In this document: positions 9,653-18,785 of the stretch, in pieces
Position numbering within the stretch: the stretch's first letter is position 1
Layout: every line of letters begins with the position of its first letter
Origin: Oenococcus kitaharae
GTDB taxonomy: Bacteria; Bacillota; Bacilli; Lactobacillales; Lactobacillaceae
NCBI RefSeq assembly: GCF_025758695.1
Contig: NZ_JANJQP010000002.1
Location: 248,001 to 312,000, forward strand
Length of the DNA stretch: 64,000 bases
Direction: 5' to 3'
Translations under genes and position numbers: made by a program
Notes under the pieces: generated by a model
The model's database searches: none
What the model was told of the DNA's origin: nothing
Seen by the model: the letters and a program-made list of their open reading frames with translations, nothing else

Positions 9653-10285
9653 ATGAAAGTTGCAATTATCGGTGCTGCTGGACATATTCCACGTTTTTTG
9701 ATTCCAATGTTAGAGGATCAGACAGATGCCGAATTAATCTTATTTGCGCGTCAGGCGACACAGCGTTTGTTGACTGACAGTGCGCCGCGTGTGCGTCTTG
9801 TCGATGGTGATGCCAGCAAAGCCACGGATGTGAAAATGGCCATCGCTGATGCGGATGTTGTTTTTATGGATTTTGACGATCCAATCGCGATTAAAAATGT
9901 GATTACAGTCATGGATCAACTGGGTAAAAAGCGTTTAATCGTTGCTGGACTACTTGGTGTCTATGATGAGGTAGCTGGCGCCTTTGGCAAATGGAATCAG
10001 ATGATGATCGGATCTGGCTACCGCTCGCATAAACAAGCTGTGACGGAGCTTGAAAACTCTGATCTTGATTACACATACATGCGTATGACTTGGCTTTATG
10101 ACCAGGATGGCAACTATAAATATGAGATCCAAAAGAAAGGTCAGCCTTTAATCGGAGCTCAAGTTGCGCGTCAGGCTGTTTCTCAATATGTCATTGATCT
10201 GATCAAAGATCCAAAGCTGGGCATTCGCGAATCCAACGGCGTTGTTGAACCAAATACTAATTTTGCCAAACCAAGTTTTTATTAA
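9653..10285 (+). CDS. NAD(P)-binding (atypical SDR / NmrA-like) protein
   Basis: A 210-residue soluble protein with an N-terminal Rossmann fold. The nucleotide motif is VAIIGAAGHIPRFL (GxxGxxx type), and the second strand ends in LILFARQ, suggesting NADP(H). The substrate is unknown. An acid/base Y-x3-K pair is not obvious, so it belongs to the atypical short-chain dehydrogenases often annotated as NAD(P)H-binding or saccharopine-dehydrogenase-like. A Shine-Dalgarno (AAGGAGG) lies upstream, and terminators on both sides make it monocistronic. The function remains open. Confidence 0.75.
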   Translation: MKVAIIGAAGHIPRFLIPMLEDQTDAELILFARQATQRLLTDSAPRVRLVDGDASKATDVKMAIADADVVFMDFDDPIAIKNVITVMDQLGKKRLIVAGLLGVYDEVAGAFGKWNQMMIGSGYRSHKQAVTELENSDLDYTYMRMTWLYDQDGNYKYEIQKKGQPLIGAQVARQAVSQYVIDLIKDPKLGIRESNGVVEPNTNFAKPSFY

Positions 10286-10291
10286 AGAATT

Positions 10292-10315
10292 AAACACTCG
10301 AAAGAGTGTTTTTTA
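10292..10315 (+). terminator. Terminator after the SDR gene
   Basis: AAACACTC (10292-10299) and GAGTGTTT (10304-10311) pair perfectly around a GAAA tetraloop, followed by T residues. Confidence 0.85.
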
Positions 10316-10364
10316 TTGACATTTTAGTTTACAAGTGTAGACTTTTAATTAGATGACAAATGTA
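10316..10364 (+). promoter_or_regulatory. copY promoter with two CopY operators (cop boxes)
   Basis: A perfect -35 TTGACA (10316-10321) and a -10-like TAGACT (10338-10343) are 16 bp apart. TACAAGTGTA (10330-10339) lies in the spacer and touches the -10. GACAAATGTA (10355-10364) covers the copY start codon region. Both fit the CopY box KACANNTGTA. Repressor bound at both sites would block the promoter until copper is present. Confidence 0.85.
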
Positions 10365-10796
10365 AACTTAAAAAAAGAACCTATCTCAAACGCTGAATGG
10401 CGTGTGATGCGGATTATTTGGTCTCTTGGTTCGGCGACTACGGCTGAGGTAATTGAGAATTTGGACCAGCAGGAAGATTGGCAGCCTTCGACTGTTAAGA
10501 CCTTAATGCGGCGTTTAGAAAACAAAGGCTACTTGACCGATGACGGTGTTGTTCGCGGCCGAAGTTTTGCGCCTTTAATTTCTGAAAGCGATGCCATGCT
10601 GAGTGCTGGGGATGATTTATTCAGCTCGATGTGTGCGATGAAAAAAGGCATGGTTTTAACACATTTAGTAGAGAACACGGATATTTCCAAGTCCGACATT
10701 GACGAAATGATCACTATATTGACAGCAAAAAAAGTTGATGCACCTGATATGGTAGCTTGCGATTGTCTGCCGGGGAAAGGAATGGCCTGCAAATGA
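10353..10796 (+). CDS. copY: CopY-family copper-responsive repressor
   Basis: A 147-residue protein with the winged-helix domain of CopY/BlaI/MecI regulators ([21 protein letters not shown] at the N-terminus, then [15 protein letters not shown]). CopY represses the copper ATPase gene and is released when Cu+ displaces Zn2+ from a C-terminal cysteine cluster. Here the C-terminus reads CDC, seven residues, then C, so one cysteine of the classic CxCx4CxC is missing and the spacing is changed. Two cop boxes lie at its own promoter. It overlaps copB by four bases (ATGA). The ATG is only nine bases past the -10 and has no Shine-Dalgarno. Confidence 0.9.
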   Translation: MTNVNLKKEPISNAEWRVMRIIWSLGSATTAEVIENLDQQEDWQPSTVKTLMRRLENKGYLTDDGVVRGRSFAPLISESDAMLSAGDDLFSSMCAMKKGMVLTHLVENTDISKSDIDEMITILTAKKVDAPDMVACDCLPGKGMACK

Positions 10797-12934
10797 GCAT
10801 GGATGATATGAAAAATATGGATATGGGTAAATCTGATAGTGGTGAAAACAAGTCCATGGCCGATATGCATCAGCATATGGATATGCCCCCTAAAGCCGCT
10901 GATCACAGCCATAGTATGTCAGGAATGAAAATGGCTCACATGGATATGGACGTGGATGATATGAGCAGCCATGCCCAGCATCATGATATCCCAGGTATGA
11001 AGATGGATCATGCTGATATGATGGCCGCCGCCGATTTCAAGGGTAAATTTTGGGTTTCGTTGGTTCTCACAATTCCAGTTCTGCTCTTATCAAATCTGAT
11101 GGGCCTGCTCAAAACGCCGATTATTCTTTTTCCGGCTTCTCAATGGCTCGCATCTGTGATTGCGACCGTCATTTTCGTATATGGCGGTGGTCTCTTTCTT
11201 CAACATGCTCGCATGGAATTACAAATGCACAAGCCGGCGATGATGAGTTTGATTGCCATGGCTATTATCGTGGCTTATCTTTATAGTGTATATGCCCTCG
11301 TTACGGGCATGGGGATGGACTTTTGGCTGGAGCTGACTACTTTGATCGATGTCATGCTTTTAGGGCATTGGATTGAGCAGACCGCCACAAATAAAGCTGG
11401 CAGTGCTGTTGAAAAAATGGCTGAATTACTCCCAGCTCAAGCCATTGTGATTCATGCTGGCGGTCATCAAATGCTGATGCCTTTGTCTACAGTTAAAATC
11501 GGTGATACGGTACTCGTTAAAAATGGTCAAAAGGTACCCGTTGACGGCAAAATTATTAGTGGTTTATCAGCGGTGAATGAGTCAATGCTGACTGGTGAAA
11601 GCCGGCCCGTGGCCAAAAAAGTTGGTGATCGAGTCATTGGCGGGTCCTTGAATGGGGACGGCAGTTTGCAAGTGCAGGTGACTGGTACTGGCGAATCTGG
11701 TTTTGTGGCACAAGTCATGGAAATGATTAGCAATGCCCAAAAGCAGAAATCGAAGTCCGAAAATATGGCGGATACAGTTGCTTCCTGGCTATTTTATGTT
11801 GCGCTGGTGGTCGGAATTCTGACCTTTGTTATCTGGCTGTTGGTCACACATGATTTTGACAGTGCGCTGCAGCGCTTGGTTACCGTTCTCGTGATTGCCT
11901 GCCCGCATGCTTTGGGAATCGCGATTCCGCTAGTGGTTGCCCGTTCCACATCGATTAGTGCTCAGACAGGGCTGCTCGTGCGCAACCGTCAAGCGATTGA
12001 AGATGCGACTAAGTTGGATACGATTGCTTTGGACAAGACTGGTACTTTAACAGAAGGTAAATTTGTCGTCAATGATTACAGCGATGATCGGACTTTAGCA
12101 ATTATTGCAAGCTTGGAGCAGGCATCCAGTCACCCCTTGGCCAAAAGCATCATCAGTTTTGCTAAACATCAGCAATTACCCTTAACTAATGTTTCTGATT
12201 ATAAAACCATTCCCGGCGCCGGATTGTCTGGTATAGTTGATGGCCAGCCATATCTTGTGGTTTCAGCAAAATATCTTAAGACGCAAGGGATCGCTTTTGA
12301 TCAGCAAAAAAATGATCAATTAGAGGCCCAAGGAAATTCTCTATCATACTTGGTACACGCCGAAAAAGCACTAGCGTATGTTGCACAAGGTGATCAGATT
12401 CGATCCAACGCCAAGACGTTTATTGCTGCGTTAAAGACACGCGGTATCAAACCTGCGATGCTGACCGGCGACAATGCTGGTGCCGCTGCGCTTGTTTCGT
12501 CCAACTTGGGCATTGAGGATGTCTACCCGCAATTATTGCCTGATGATAAGGAAAAAATCATTGCATCTCTTTTAGAAAAAGGACATAAGGTTGCGATGGT
12601 TGGTGATGGTATCAACGATGCACCAAGTCTGGCTCGTGCTACCGTGGGAATTGCCATTGGTGCTGGTACTGATGTAGCAATTGATTCAGCCGATGTCGTT
12701 CTGGTTAAATCTGACCCATCTGATGTTATCCGTTTTATTGATATTGCAAAGGCCACGACTAAAAAGATGATTGAGAATCTGTGGTGGGGAGCCGGTTATA
12801 ACTTAATTGCTATTCCGCTGGCAGCTGGCGTATTAGCTCCAATTGGTATCGTTTTATCACCGGCCGTCGGCGCGATTTTGATGGCTCTGTCTTCGATCGT
12901 GGTCGCAGCGAACGCTTTAACGCTGAAAGCCTAA
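10793..12934 (+). CDS. copB: CopB-type P1B copper-transporting ATPase
   Basis: A 713-residue membrane ATPase that exports copper. The first 80 residues are rich in Met, His and Asp and lack CxxC, as in CopB. Membrane helices follow, then TGES (actuator), the CPH ion-binding motif in [12 protein letters not shown], the phosphorylation site DKTGTLTEG, an HP motif (SSHPLAKS) and [14 protein letters not shown] marks the CopB/P1B-3 branch. I start at ATG 10793, which overlaps the copY stop, with GGGAAAGGA upstream. It is co-transcribed with copY and so induced by copper. A shared terminator separates it from the convergent stress-protein gene. Confidence 0.93.
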   Translation: MSMDDMKNMDMGKSDSGENKSMADMHQHMDMPPKAADHSHSMSGMKMAHMDMDVDDMSSHAQHHDIPGMKMDHADMMAAADFKGKFWVSLVLTIPVLLLSNLMGLLKTPIILFPASQWLASVIATVIFVYGGGLFLQHARMELQMHKPAMMSLIAMAIIVAYLYSVYALVTGMGMDFWLELTTLIDVMLLGHWIEQTATNKAGSAVEKMAELLPAQAIVIHAGGHQMLMPLSTVKIGDTVLVKNGQKVPVDGKIISGLSAVNESMLTGESRPVAKKVGDRVIGGSLNGDGSLQVQVTGTGESGFVAQVMEMISNAQKQKSKSENMADTVASWLFYVALVVGILTFVIWLLVTHDFDSALQRLVTVLVIACPHALGIAIPLVVARSTSISAQTGLLVRNRQAIEDATKLDTIALDKTGTLTEGKFVVNDYSDDRTLAIIASLEQASSHPLAKSIISFAKHQQLPLTNVSDYKTIPGAGLSGIVDGQPYLVVSAKYLKTQGIAFDQQKNDQLEAQGNSLSYLVHAEKALAYVAQGDQIRSNAKTFIAALKTRGIKPAMLTGDNAGAAALVSSNLGIEDVYPQLLPDDKEKIIASLLEKGHKVAMVGDGINDAPSLARATVGIAIGAGTDVAIDSADVVLVKSDPSDVIRFIDIAKATTKKMIENLWWGAGYNLIAIPLAAGVLAPIGIVLSPAVGAILMALSSIVVAANALTLKA

Positions 12935-12947
12935 AAACGGTCAAACA

Positions 12948-12982
12948 AAAAACGCGTCCAACAAGTGGATACGTTTTTATTT
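12948..12982. terminator. Bidirectional terminator between copB and the stress-protein gene
   Basis: AAAAACG-c-GTCCA (12948-12960) pairs with TGGAT-a-CGTTTTT (12966-12978), with one mismatch and one G-U pair. It has T runs on both strands. The right arm includes the stop codon of the minus-strand gene. Confidence 0.8.
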
Positions 12983-13417
12983 TGTGATCAGAACATCGAT
13001 TTTAGCATTCCGGACAACAAAGGACGTAACTGAACCGATCAGCAGTTTTTCAAATTGATTTAAGCCGGTAGCACCAAGGATAAGCAGATCGGCATTATAT
13101 TTTTTTGGAATCTGATAAGCGATCAGCTGTCTGGGAGACCCATATTCCACGTGAATCTGTACATCTTTGACGCCGGCTGCTATAGCCTCTTTTTTCAGTT
13201 TTTCAAGATCTTCTGTGGCTTCTTTAGTCAATTTTTCTAGAAAAGTATCATCGAAGGTGCCCATAGATTGCAGTGAAGGAGTATCAATCACATGCGTAAT
13301 AACGAGCTTGGTATCCTCACCATGCAGCAGGGTCATTGTGACGGCTTTTTTGAAGGCATCTGTTGCTTCTTTACTGCCGTCGGTCGCAATTAAAATTGTA
13401 TTGTATGCGTTTTCCAT
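12977..13417 (-). CDS. Universal stress protein (UspA family, ATP-binding type)
   Basis: A 146-residue cytoplasmic protein of the UspA fold. It begins with ILIATDGSKEA and ends with the ATP-binding signature GATGLNQFEKLLIGS (G-x2-G-x9-G-S). Members dimerise and help survival under stress; the molecular role here is unknown. GAAGGT sits just before the ATG. Its stop codon lies inside the terminator shared with copB. It is monocistronic. Confidence 0.9.
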   Translation of the reverse strand: MENAYNTILIATDGSKEATDAFKKAVTMTLLHGEDTKLVITHVIDTPSLQSMGTFDDTFLEKLTKEATEDLEKLKKEAIAAGVKDVQIHVEYGSPRQLIAYQIPKKYNADLLILGATGLNQFEKLLIGSVTSFVVRNAKIDVLITK

Positions 13418-13487
13418 ACCTTCAGTTTAAACACTTTTTAAAGGATTATCAATTCTCTGTTAGTGGCAAAATACTATAGTTATCGTG

Positions 13488-14072
13488 CTATTTTTCCAGT
13501 TTGTCGAGTTCTGGATTGTTGGACTTAAACGCCGTAATTGTAATCTCTACAGCAGCTAGAAGCAGCACGATTGGCGGCCAGAAAAATAAGATAATCAGCG
13601 ATATTGGGTAAGCAATCCACCAGATAGAACGCAAGAATTTATATACGGGCATTTGCTTGATGGCCTCCGCACTTTCTTGATTGATAGCCGCGATTTGTTT
13701 GGAAAGATTTAAATAACTCGCCGCCCAAGCAGCATTGACCAATAAATAAAAAATGGCCGGCACCCTGCTATTGGGGTGTGCTCCGATAAAGGCTACTGCA
13801 AAGGGAATCAAGGATAAAGCGAGAACCCATAACATGTTTGACCAATAAACGTTTTTATTGATTCTTTGGGCAATAGCGAATAAATAATGATGGTTGTACC
13901 AAGAAACCCCGACATCAGCAAAAGCAATGATATAAGCGAGGAAGTAGACGCCATTTTCCTGCACTAAGGCTTGCCAGCTAGCGGTGTGAGGAACATGAAA
14001 TTCCAAGACCATAATGGTTACCAATATGGCAATAATGGCGTCTGTGAAAGCTTCGAGTCTGTTTTTGTTCAT
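13488..14072 (-). CDS. TMEM175-family potassium channel-like membrane protein (DUF1211)
   Basis: A 194-residue protein with about six membrane helices. The N-terminal RLEAFTDAIIAILVTIMVLE corresponds to the RxxxFSDAVxAIxxTxLVLE signature of TMEM175, whose bacterial members form tetrameric K+ channels. The ATG lacks a Shine-Dalgarno, and a TAAAAT -10 on the minus strand (14084-14079) ends six bases before it, suggesting a leaderless message. It is divergent from the Opu fusion gene, so both neighbours touch osmotic balance. Confidence 0.82.
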   Translation of the reverse strand: MNKNRLEAFTDAIIAILVTIMVLEFHVPHTASWQALVQENGVYFLAYIIAFADVGVSWYNHHYLFAIAQRINKNVYWSNMLWVLALSLIPFAVAFIGAHPNSRVPAIFYLLVNAAWAASYLNLSKQIAAINQESAEAIKQMPVYKFLRSIWWIAYPISLIILFFWPPIVLLLAAVEITITAFKSNNPELDKLEK

Positions 14073-14127
14073 GGGTCTATTTTAAACCGCTGGGATTTTT
14101 TTATTCTGACTTAAAATAAGGATATCT

Positions 14128-15642
14128 ATGATCAATACTTTTTTGGATCGTCAATCACAATTTTATTTAGCTTTATGGCAGCATTTGCAGCTGACTTTCT
14201 TTGCACTCTTGATTGCTTCTTTGATCGCGATTCCTTTAGCGATTTATGTTTCTCGTCATGCTCGTCTCGTAGAATGGCTGCTGCAAGCTACTAGCAGCTT
14301 GCAGACGATTCCTAGTTTAGCTTTATTAGGCTTGCTGATTCCGTTAGTTGGGATTGGTTTTATGCCAGCACTGATTGCCTTATCTGTTTATGCTCTGCTG
14401 CCAATCTTCCAAAACAGTTATTTAGGCTTAAAAGAGGTAGACCCCGACCTTGTCGAAGCTGGCCGTGCTTTAGGACTCTCACGATTTGAAATTTTAAGGT
14501 CAATCGAACTGCCTCTGGCCAAGCCCGCCATTATTGCCGGCATTCGTCTGGCAGCTGTCACAACAATCGGTACAGCTACTTTGGCAGCACTGGTAGGTGG
14601 TGGTGGATTGGGTGATTTCATCTTGTTGGGCATTGACCGGAATAACACAAATCTGATTATAATTGGTGCCTTGGCCTCTACTTTTATGGCTATTTTGATT
14701 GGCTGGCTGATTAATCAAACGACCCGGCTGCCAAAACAATTAGCAATTGCGATGCTTGCAGTTGTGTCATTTGGCATGATAACAGCGACAGCTTGGCCGG
14801 CGCTGGCTAGTGGTCAGCAGGATCGTATCGTGATTGCCGGGAAATTGGGTAGTGAACCTGAAATTTTAATCAATATGTATCAGGATTTGATCAAGCAGTC
14901 AGATCCAAAAGCACAAGTTACCTTAAAAGCAAACTTCGGCAAAACGAGTTTTCTCTTTTCGGCGCTAAAATCAGATAAAATATCCCTTTATCCTGAGTTT
15001 ACAGGGACAATCACGCAGACGTTAGCCAAAGAACCGATTAAATTGCCCACTGGCAGTGGTGCGGTACAGACTTATCAAGCAGCTAAAAAAGCCATGGCCG
15101 CACAACAGCTGACCCTGTTAAAACCGCTTGCTTACAATAATACCTATGGCATTGCAGTCAAAAAAAGTCTAGCCTTGCAATATCATATGAAAAACATTAG
15201 CGACCTGATTAATTTGCCAAATCCCAAAGCCGGCATGACCGGTGAATTTTTGGATCGGCCCGACGGCTGGCCAGGATTGGTTAAGAATTACCACCTGCCT
15301 AATATTCCTACCATTTCAATGGATCCTGATTTGCGTTATCAAGCCCTGAATGACAATCAAAGCAATTTAGTTGATGCCTACACAACGGATTCACAGCTGG
15401 CACAATATCATTTGGTTGTCTTAAAAGACCAGCATCACTTTTTTCCCGTTTATCAAGGTGCTCCTTTGATGAAAACACGTTTTGCAAAAAGCCATCCCAA
15501 GATTGTGTCCGCATTGAACCACTTGGCTGGCCATATTACTCAGGTACAAATGCAGCATATGAATTATCTGGTTAATGTGCGCCACTATTCGCCAGCACGT
15601 GTTGCAAAACATTATTTGAAAGTGACCGGCTTGTTGAGATAA
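14128..15642 (+). CDS. Compatible-solute ABC transporter, fused permease and substrate-binding protein (OpuC/ProWX-like)
   Basis: A 504-residue fusion. Residues 1-210 are a ProW-type permease with five or six helices and an EAA loop (EAGRALGLSRFEILRSIELPLAKPAIIAGIR). Residues 230-504 are an OpuAC-type binding domain exposed outside and tethered by the last helix. Such proteins import glycine betaine, carnitine or choline, or osmolytes, using a separate CBS-domain ATPase. That ATPase is not adjacent: upstream is the divergent TMEM175 gene and downstream the convergent MFS gene. AAGGA precedes the ATG. A TAAAAT at 14112-14117 may be its -10. Confidence 0.88.
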   Translation: MINTFLDRQSQFYLALWQHLQLTFFALLIASLIAIPLAIYVSRHARLVEWLLQATSSLQTIPSLALLGLLIPLVGIGFMPALIALSVYALLPIFQNSYLGLKEVDPDLVEAGRALGLSRFEILRSIELPLAKPAIIAGIRLAAVTTIGTATLAALVGGGGLGDFILLGIDRNNTNLIIIGALASTFMAILIGWLINQTTRLPKQLAIAMLAVVSFGMITATAWPALASGQQDRIVIAGKLGSEPEILINMYQDLIKQSDPKAQVTLKANFGKTSFLFSALKSDKISLYPEFTGTITQTLAKEPIKLPTGSGAVQTYQAAKKAMAAQQLTLLKPLAYNNTYGIAVKKSLALQYHMKNISDLINLPNPKAGMTGEFLDRPDGWPGLVKNYHLPNIPTISMDPDLRYQALNDNQSNLVDAYTTDSQLAQYHLVVLKDQHHFFPVYQGAPLMKTRFAKSHPKIVSALNHLAGHITQVQMQHMNYLVNVRHYSPARVAKHYLKVTGLLR

Positions 15643-15651
15643 TGGCTTTGT

Positions 15652-16878
15652 TTAATTATTTGCGCGTACACGCAGAGGCTTGGAAAAAGCAAAGAAACTA
15701 GCCATATTCAACAGCATCATAATGCCGCTGACTATAAAGACGCCGCGATAATCAACGATATTGGCAACGAAGGAACCTAGCAGAGGGCCTAACACATTTC
15801 CCATGGCCAAAAAACTTTGATTATAAGAAAAGATACGGCTTGTAAATTCTTGTGGTGTTTCGTGTGCCATAATTGCTTGAATAGCAGGATTCATAGCGGC
15901 GTTGGTCAGGCCGATAAAGAGACGAAGCACAAATAAAATCCAGACGTTTGACACAAAGGCCATTGGTATCATTGAACAGACACCAAGCATAAAGCCGCCA
16001 ATTAGAATTTTGTCTGATCCGATACGATCACCCAAGCGGCCAAAGCGCGGTGCAAAAATAACAGCGGTGATGCCTGGCGCAGCAGCCACTAAGCCGGCAA
16101 TTACAGATAATTGGCTAAGGTGCGGGGAAATCAATTCGCGGACGTATTGAGATAGGATCGGGTTGATAGAATTTGTCACCAGGTTGACCACCATGGATGT
16201 GATAAACAAACCAACTGTCATTAATGGAAAGTTCACAGACTTTAAAGCAGAGGGCTGTTTACCCTGGGGTTTCTCTGTGATCAGAGTCGTTTTATCTTCA
16301 TGAATTCCAAAAATGGTCAAAAAAGTCAGAATAAAGAAAATGATACCCGTTACAAAAAAAGGAACTCGGTAACCAAAAAGATTGGCCAAAATGCCTCCCA
16401 GCAGTGGTCCTAATAAGGCGCCTGATGTATATCCGGTCACAACAATGCCAAGGGAATGCCCGGCTTCTATTTTAGGTGTGTCTTTTGCGACCATGGCATT
16501 GGCGTTAGAGACATAGCCATTAAAAAAGCCCATTAGAAAGCGCAAACCGATTAAATGCCAGACACTTGTTGAAAAACCGGTCAGCGTATACACAATCGCC
16601 ATGCCTAAGGCCGCCCGAATCAGCATCGGCTTTCGGCCAACACGGTCTGCCAGACGCCCCCAGATCGGTGATACAACGGCTGTCATTAAGAAGGTGGATG
16701 AAAAAGCAATACCGGAATAAAGGTTGACTTGGGAACGAGTAAAGTTGCCAAGACTTTCGGTGAAGAGACTCAAAAAAGGCAGTACCTCACCCGATCCGAC
16801 CCCAATAATAAAGGTTCCGAACCATAGAATATAAATATTTCTTTTCCAACTTGGCAGATCGTTGAGTCTTTTCAGCAT
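15652..16878 (-). CDS. MFS multidrug efflux transporter (PmrA/TetA-like, DHA1)
   Basis: A 408-residue, 12-helix major facilitator. The signature loop between helices 2 and 3 reads GRLADRVGRKPML, and a second copy (GRLGDRIGSDKIL) occurs in the C-terminal half. The motif-C-like GYTSGALLGPLLGG is typical of drug/H+ antiporters, so drug efflux is likely; the substrate is unknown. AAGGGG lies six bases before the ATG. The transcript probably starts near 17160, giving a leader of about 280 nt with a short leader peptide and hairpins, which suggests attenuation control. It ends ten bases from the convergent Opu gene with no visible terminator between. Confidence 0.85.
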   Translation of the reverse strand: MLKRLNDLPSWKRNIYILWFGTFIIGVGSGEVLPFLSLFTESLGNFTRSQVNLYSGIAFSSTFLMTAVVSPIWGRLADRVGRKPMLIRAALGMAIVYTLTGFSTSVWHLIGLRFLMGFFNGYVSNANAMVAKDTPKIEAGHSLGIVVTGYTSGALLGPLLGGILANLFGYRVPFFVTGIIFFILTFLTIFGIHEDKTTLITEKPQGKQPSALKSVNFPLMTVGLFITSMVVNLVTNSINPILSQYVRELISPHLSQLSVIAGLVAAAPGITAVIFAPRFGRLGDRIGSDKILIGGFMLGVCSMIPMAFVSNVWILFVLRLFIGLTNAAMNPAIQAIMAHETPQEFTSRIFSYNQSFLAMGNVLGPLLGSFVANIVDYRGVFIVSGIMMLLNMASFFAFSKPLRVRANN

Positions 16879-17172
16879 GCTTACCCCTTAAATCGTTTTC
16901 ATATTTTTCGATCGCAAACAAGCTGTTTTTAAACTGAATGGTATTGTGTGGTTTATTTAACTGTTCGGCTGTATATTCATAAGGCCTTCGGCTGCTGGAG
17001 TTGTATGTTTGCAGCTCTTGGCACACGATACAACCGCTTGCTTATTTGTGATTTTGTTTGGCAAAAATCTTTCGATCTTCAATGCGTACTCAACAGCTGA
17101 TCTGTTTTTTCAGCTGTTGATATGCTTTTGCAAAATATTTCATTGCGGCTGCACCCAGCTAATCTAATTATA
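16879..17172 (-). promoter_or_regulatory. Promoter and long leader of the MFS pump gene, candidate attenuator
   Basis: On the minus strand a perfect TATAAT (17172-17167) is followed by about 280 nt before the pump's ATG. Soon after the predicted start is a 17-codon ORF (17143-17090). Its 3' half contains an 11-bp perfect inverted repeat (TCAACAGCTGA / TCAGCTGTTGA, 17120-17110 and 17100-17090). Downstream, AAGATC-GAAA-GATTTT (17079-17064) with a short U run resembles a weak terminator. A second mini-ORF (16980-16957, MNIQPNS) has GAAGG before it. This layout fits ribosome-mediated attenuation of resistance genes. Nothing else is evident in this gap. Confidence 0.5.
17090..17143 (-). CDS. Putative 17-residue leader peptide of the MFS pump gene
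   Basis: The ORF encodes MKYFAKAYQQLKKQISC and begins about 17 nt after the predicted transcription start. Only a weak Shine-Dalgarno (GGGTG) is visible. The last nine codons form one arm, loop and second arm of an 11-bp perfect hairpin, so a translating or stalled ribosome would decide whether the hairpin forms. It is basic and drug-leader-like in size. Expression is unproven. Confidence 0.4.
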   Translation of the reverse strand: MKYFAKAYQQLKKQISC

Positions 17173-17225
17173 CGCTATTCAAATCGGTCCAAATAAGGCT
17201 TAATTCGGCCGTGGCTCAAGAAAAG

Positions 17226-17255
17226 TTGCCGTTTAGTTGTCAATACCGATAAAAT
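17226..17255 (+). promoter_or_regulatory. Promoter of murF
   Basis: TTGCCG (17226-17231) and TAAAAT (17250-17255) are 18 bp apart. Transcription would start near 17262, after an upstream in-frame start at 17237, which supports ATG 17288 as the real murF start. Confidence 0.5.
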
Positions 17256-17287
17256 TAAAGAGTGGCAATGAGAGGCGATCATTAACA

Positions 17288-18673
17288 ATGAAATATTCAC
17301 TTAGTCAGGTAAACGAGATTGTTCATGGCAGACTGCTGAATATTGATGAGGGAAAGGCCCGACAGCTTTTTGTCACAAGTGTTGATTTTGATAGCCGCCG
17401 AATTAGACAGAACGGTTTGTTTCTACCTATATCTGATCATGATCATCCAAAAATACATGCAAAATTCGCCGGTTATACAATTGCTGGCGTAGATGGCCAT
17501 CTTTTTATTGATGCTGCTGCCAAAAAAGGCGCTGCAGCATCTCTAGCTGATCATTTTGTGGATAGCAAGCTTCCTATCATTCAGGTAGAAGATACACAGC
17601 TCGCTTTTTGGCAATTGGCAGCAGACTATTTGAAACGGATTAATCCAACTCGCATAGCCGTGACTGGCAGCAATGGTAAAACGACAACGAAAGATTTAAT
17701 TGCCTCGATTTTGGCAACAAAATATCGTGTCCACCATACCGAAGCAAGCAACAATAACGAAATCGGTTTGCCAAAAACAATTTTAGATATGCCTGAGGAT
17801 ACACAGATTGCTGTATTTGAAATAGGGATGGACCGTCCTGGGCAGCTAACGGCGCTTTCTGGCCTGGTTCAACCAGACATCGCTTTGATTACGATGATTG
17901 GCGAAGCACATATCGCTTTTTTTAAAACGCGGCAGCGCATTGCAGACGCGAAAATGGAAATCATTGCAGGTTTAAAGAAAGACGGCACATTCATTTATGA
18001 CGGGGATGAACCATTGTTAACGGCACGTGCTGGGCAGTTTGCTGGCAGAAAAATCACATTTGGCCTGGGAGCACAAAATAGATACAAGCTAGAACATGTG
18101 TCGTCGAATTCAACATTGTCGTTTGATCTCAATCAACAGCATTACCAAGTGAATTTGTTAGGTGCTTTTAATGCAAAAAATGCAGCTGCAGCAATTGCGG
18201 CAGCGGAGTGTTTTGAACTAGCCCCCTCGGATATTCAAAGAGGATTGAACCAGCTGCAATTGACGAAAAACCGTTTACAGCTTTTAAACGGCAGCCAGGG
18301 CGAGAAAATCATTTCTGATGTTTATAATTCAAACCCAACGGCGGCTAGAGAGGCGATTCATATTTTGCAGTCTTTTCCATCAAAGGGACATAAATTTTTG
18401 GTTCTTGGCGATATGCTTGAATTAGGGGATCAGGCTGCTGCGATGCACATGGCGCTCAAGGAGCCTATTCAAACCGCTGGATTTGATCATGTCTACTTAG
18501 TTGGCCCGCTCATGCAGAATCTGGCTCGAGATCTTAATGCGCCTCACTATGATCAAAAGTCTTTAGATCGTCTAACCACAGATTTAAAAGCGCAATTATC
18601 ATCCGGCGATGTGGTTCTTTTGAAGGCGAGCCACGGTCTTCATTTGGAGAAAGTCGAACAATCATTAATATAA
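17288..18673 (+). CDS. murF: UDP-MurNAc-tripeptide--D-alanyl-D-alanine ligase (MurF)
   Basis: A 461-residue cytoplasmic ligase adding D-Ala-D-Ala to UDP-MurNAc-tripeptide with ATP. It has an N-terminal substrate domain (VDFDSRRI), the Mur ligase P-loop TGSNGKTTTK at 126-135, a SNNNEIGLP motif, FEIGMDRPGQ, and the C-terminal DVYNSNPTA and LVLGDMLELG motifs. Length is normal for MurF. I prefer ATG 17288 because it starts with the typical MKYSL-type N-terminus and lies downstream of the promoter; its ribosome site (GAGAGG) is weak and 12 bases away. No terminator separates it from cshA. Confidence 0.94.
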   Translation: MKYSLSQVNEIVHGRLLNIDEGKARQLFVTSVDFDSRRIRQNGLFLPISDHDHPKIHAKFAGYTIAGVDGHLFIDAAAKKGAAASLADHFVDSKLPIIQVEDTQLAFWQLAADYLKRINPTRIAVTGSNGKTTTKDLIASILATKYRVHHTEASNNNEIGLPKTILDMPEDTQIAVFEIGMDRPGQLTALSGLVQPDIALITMIGEAHIAFFKTRQRIADAKMEIIAGLKKDGTFIYDGDEPLLTARAGQFAGRKITFGLGAQNRYKLEHVSSNSTLSFDLNQQHYQVNLLGAFNAKNAAAAIAAAECFELAPSDIQRGLNQLQLTKNRLQLLNGSQGEKIISDVYNSNPTAAREAIHILQSFPSKGHKFLVLGDMLELGDQAAAMHMALKEPIQTAGFDHVYLVGPLMQNLARDLNAPHYDQKSLDRLTTDLKAQLSSGDVVLLKASHGLHLEKVEQSLI

Positions 18674-18674
18674 T

Positions 18675-18703
18675 TTGCAAAACGCGAAGCAATCCCGTAC
18701 ACT
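18675..18703 (+). promoter_or_regulatory. Promoter of cshA
   Basis: TTGCAA (18675-18680) and TACACT (18698-18703) are spaced by 17 bp. This gives a leader of about 75 nt, common for cold-inducible helicase genes. Confidence 0.45.
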
Positions 18704-18785
18704 TAACAGGAATGACTCGCTGCGTTGAGGCAACGGATTTTGCTAGCAGCACATTTACGTTTCGAAAATTTAGGAGATTATAATA

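Noticed and set aside
16787-17026. 79-codon frame on the minus strand across the MFS start
   Set aside because: It begins with GTG with no good ribosome site, overlaps the clear MFS start in another frame and resembles nothing. I treat the stretch as leader RNA.
17090-17120. Intrinsic terminator on either strand from the 11-bp perfect repeat
   Set aside because: Neither strand has a T run directly after the hairpin; it is better read as a leader hairpin overlapping the mini-ORF.
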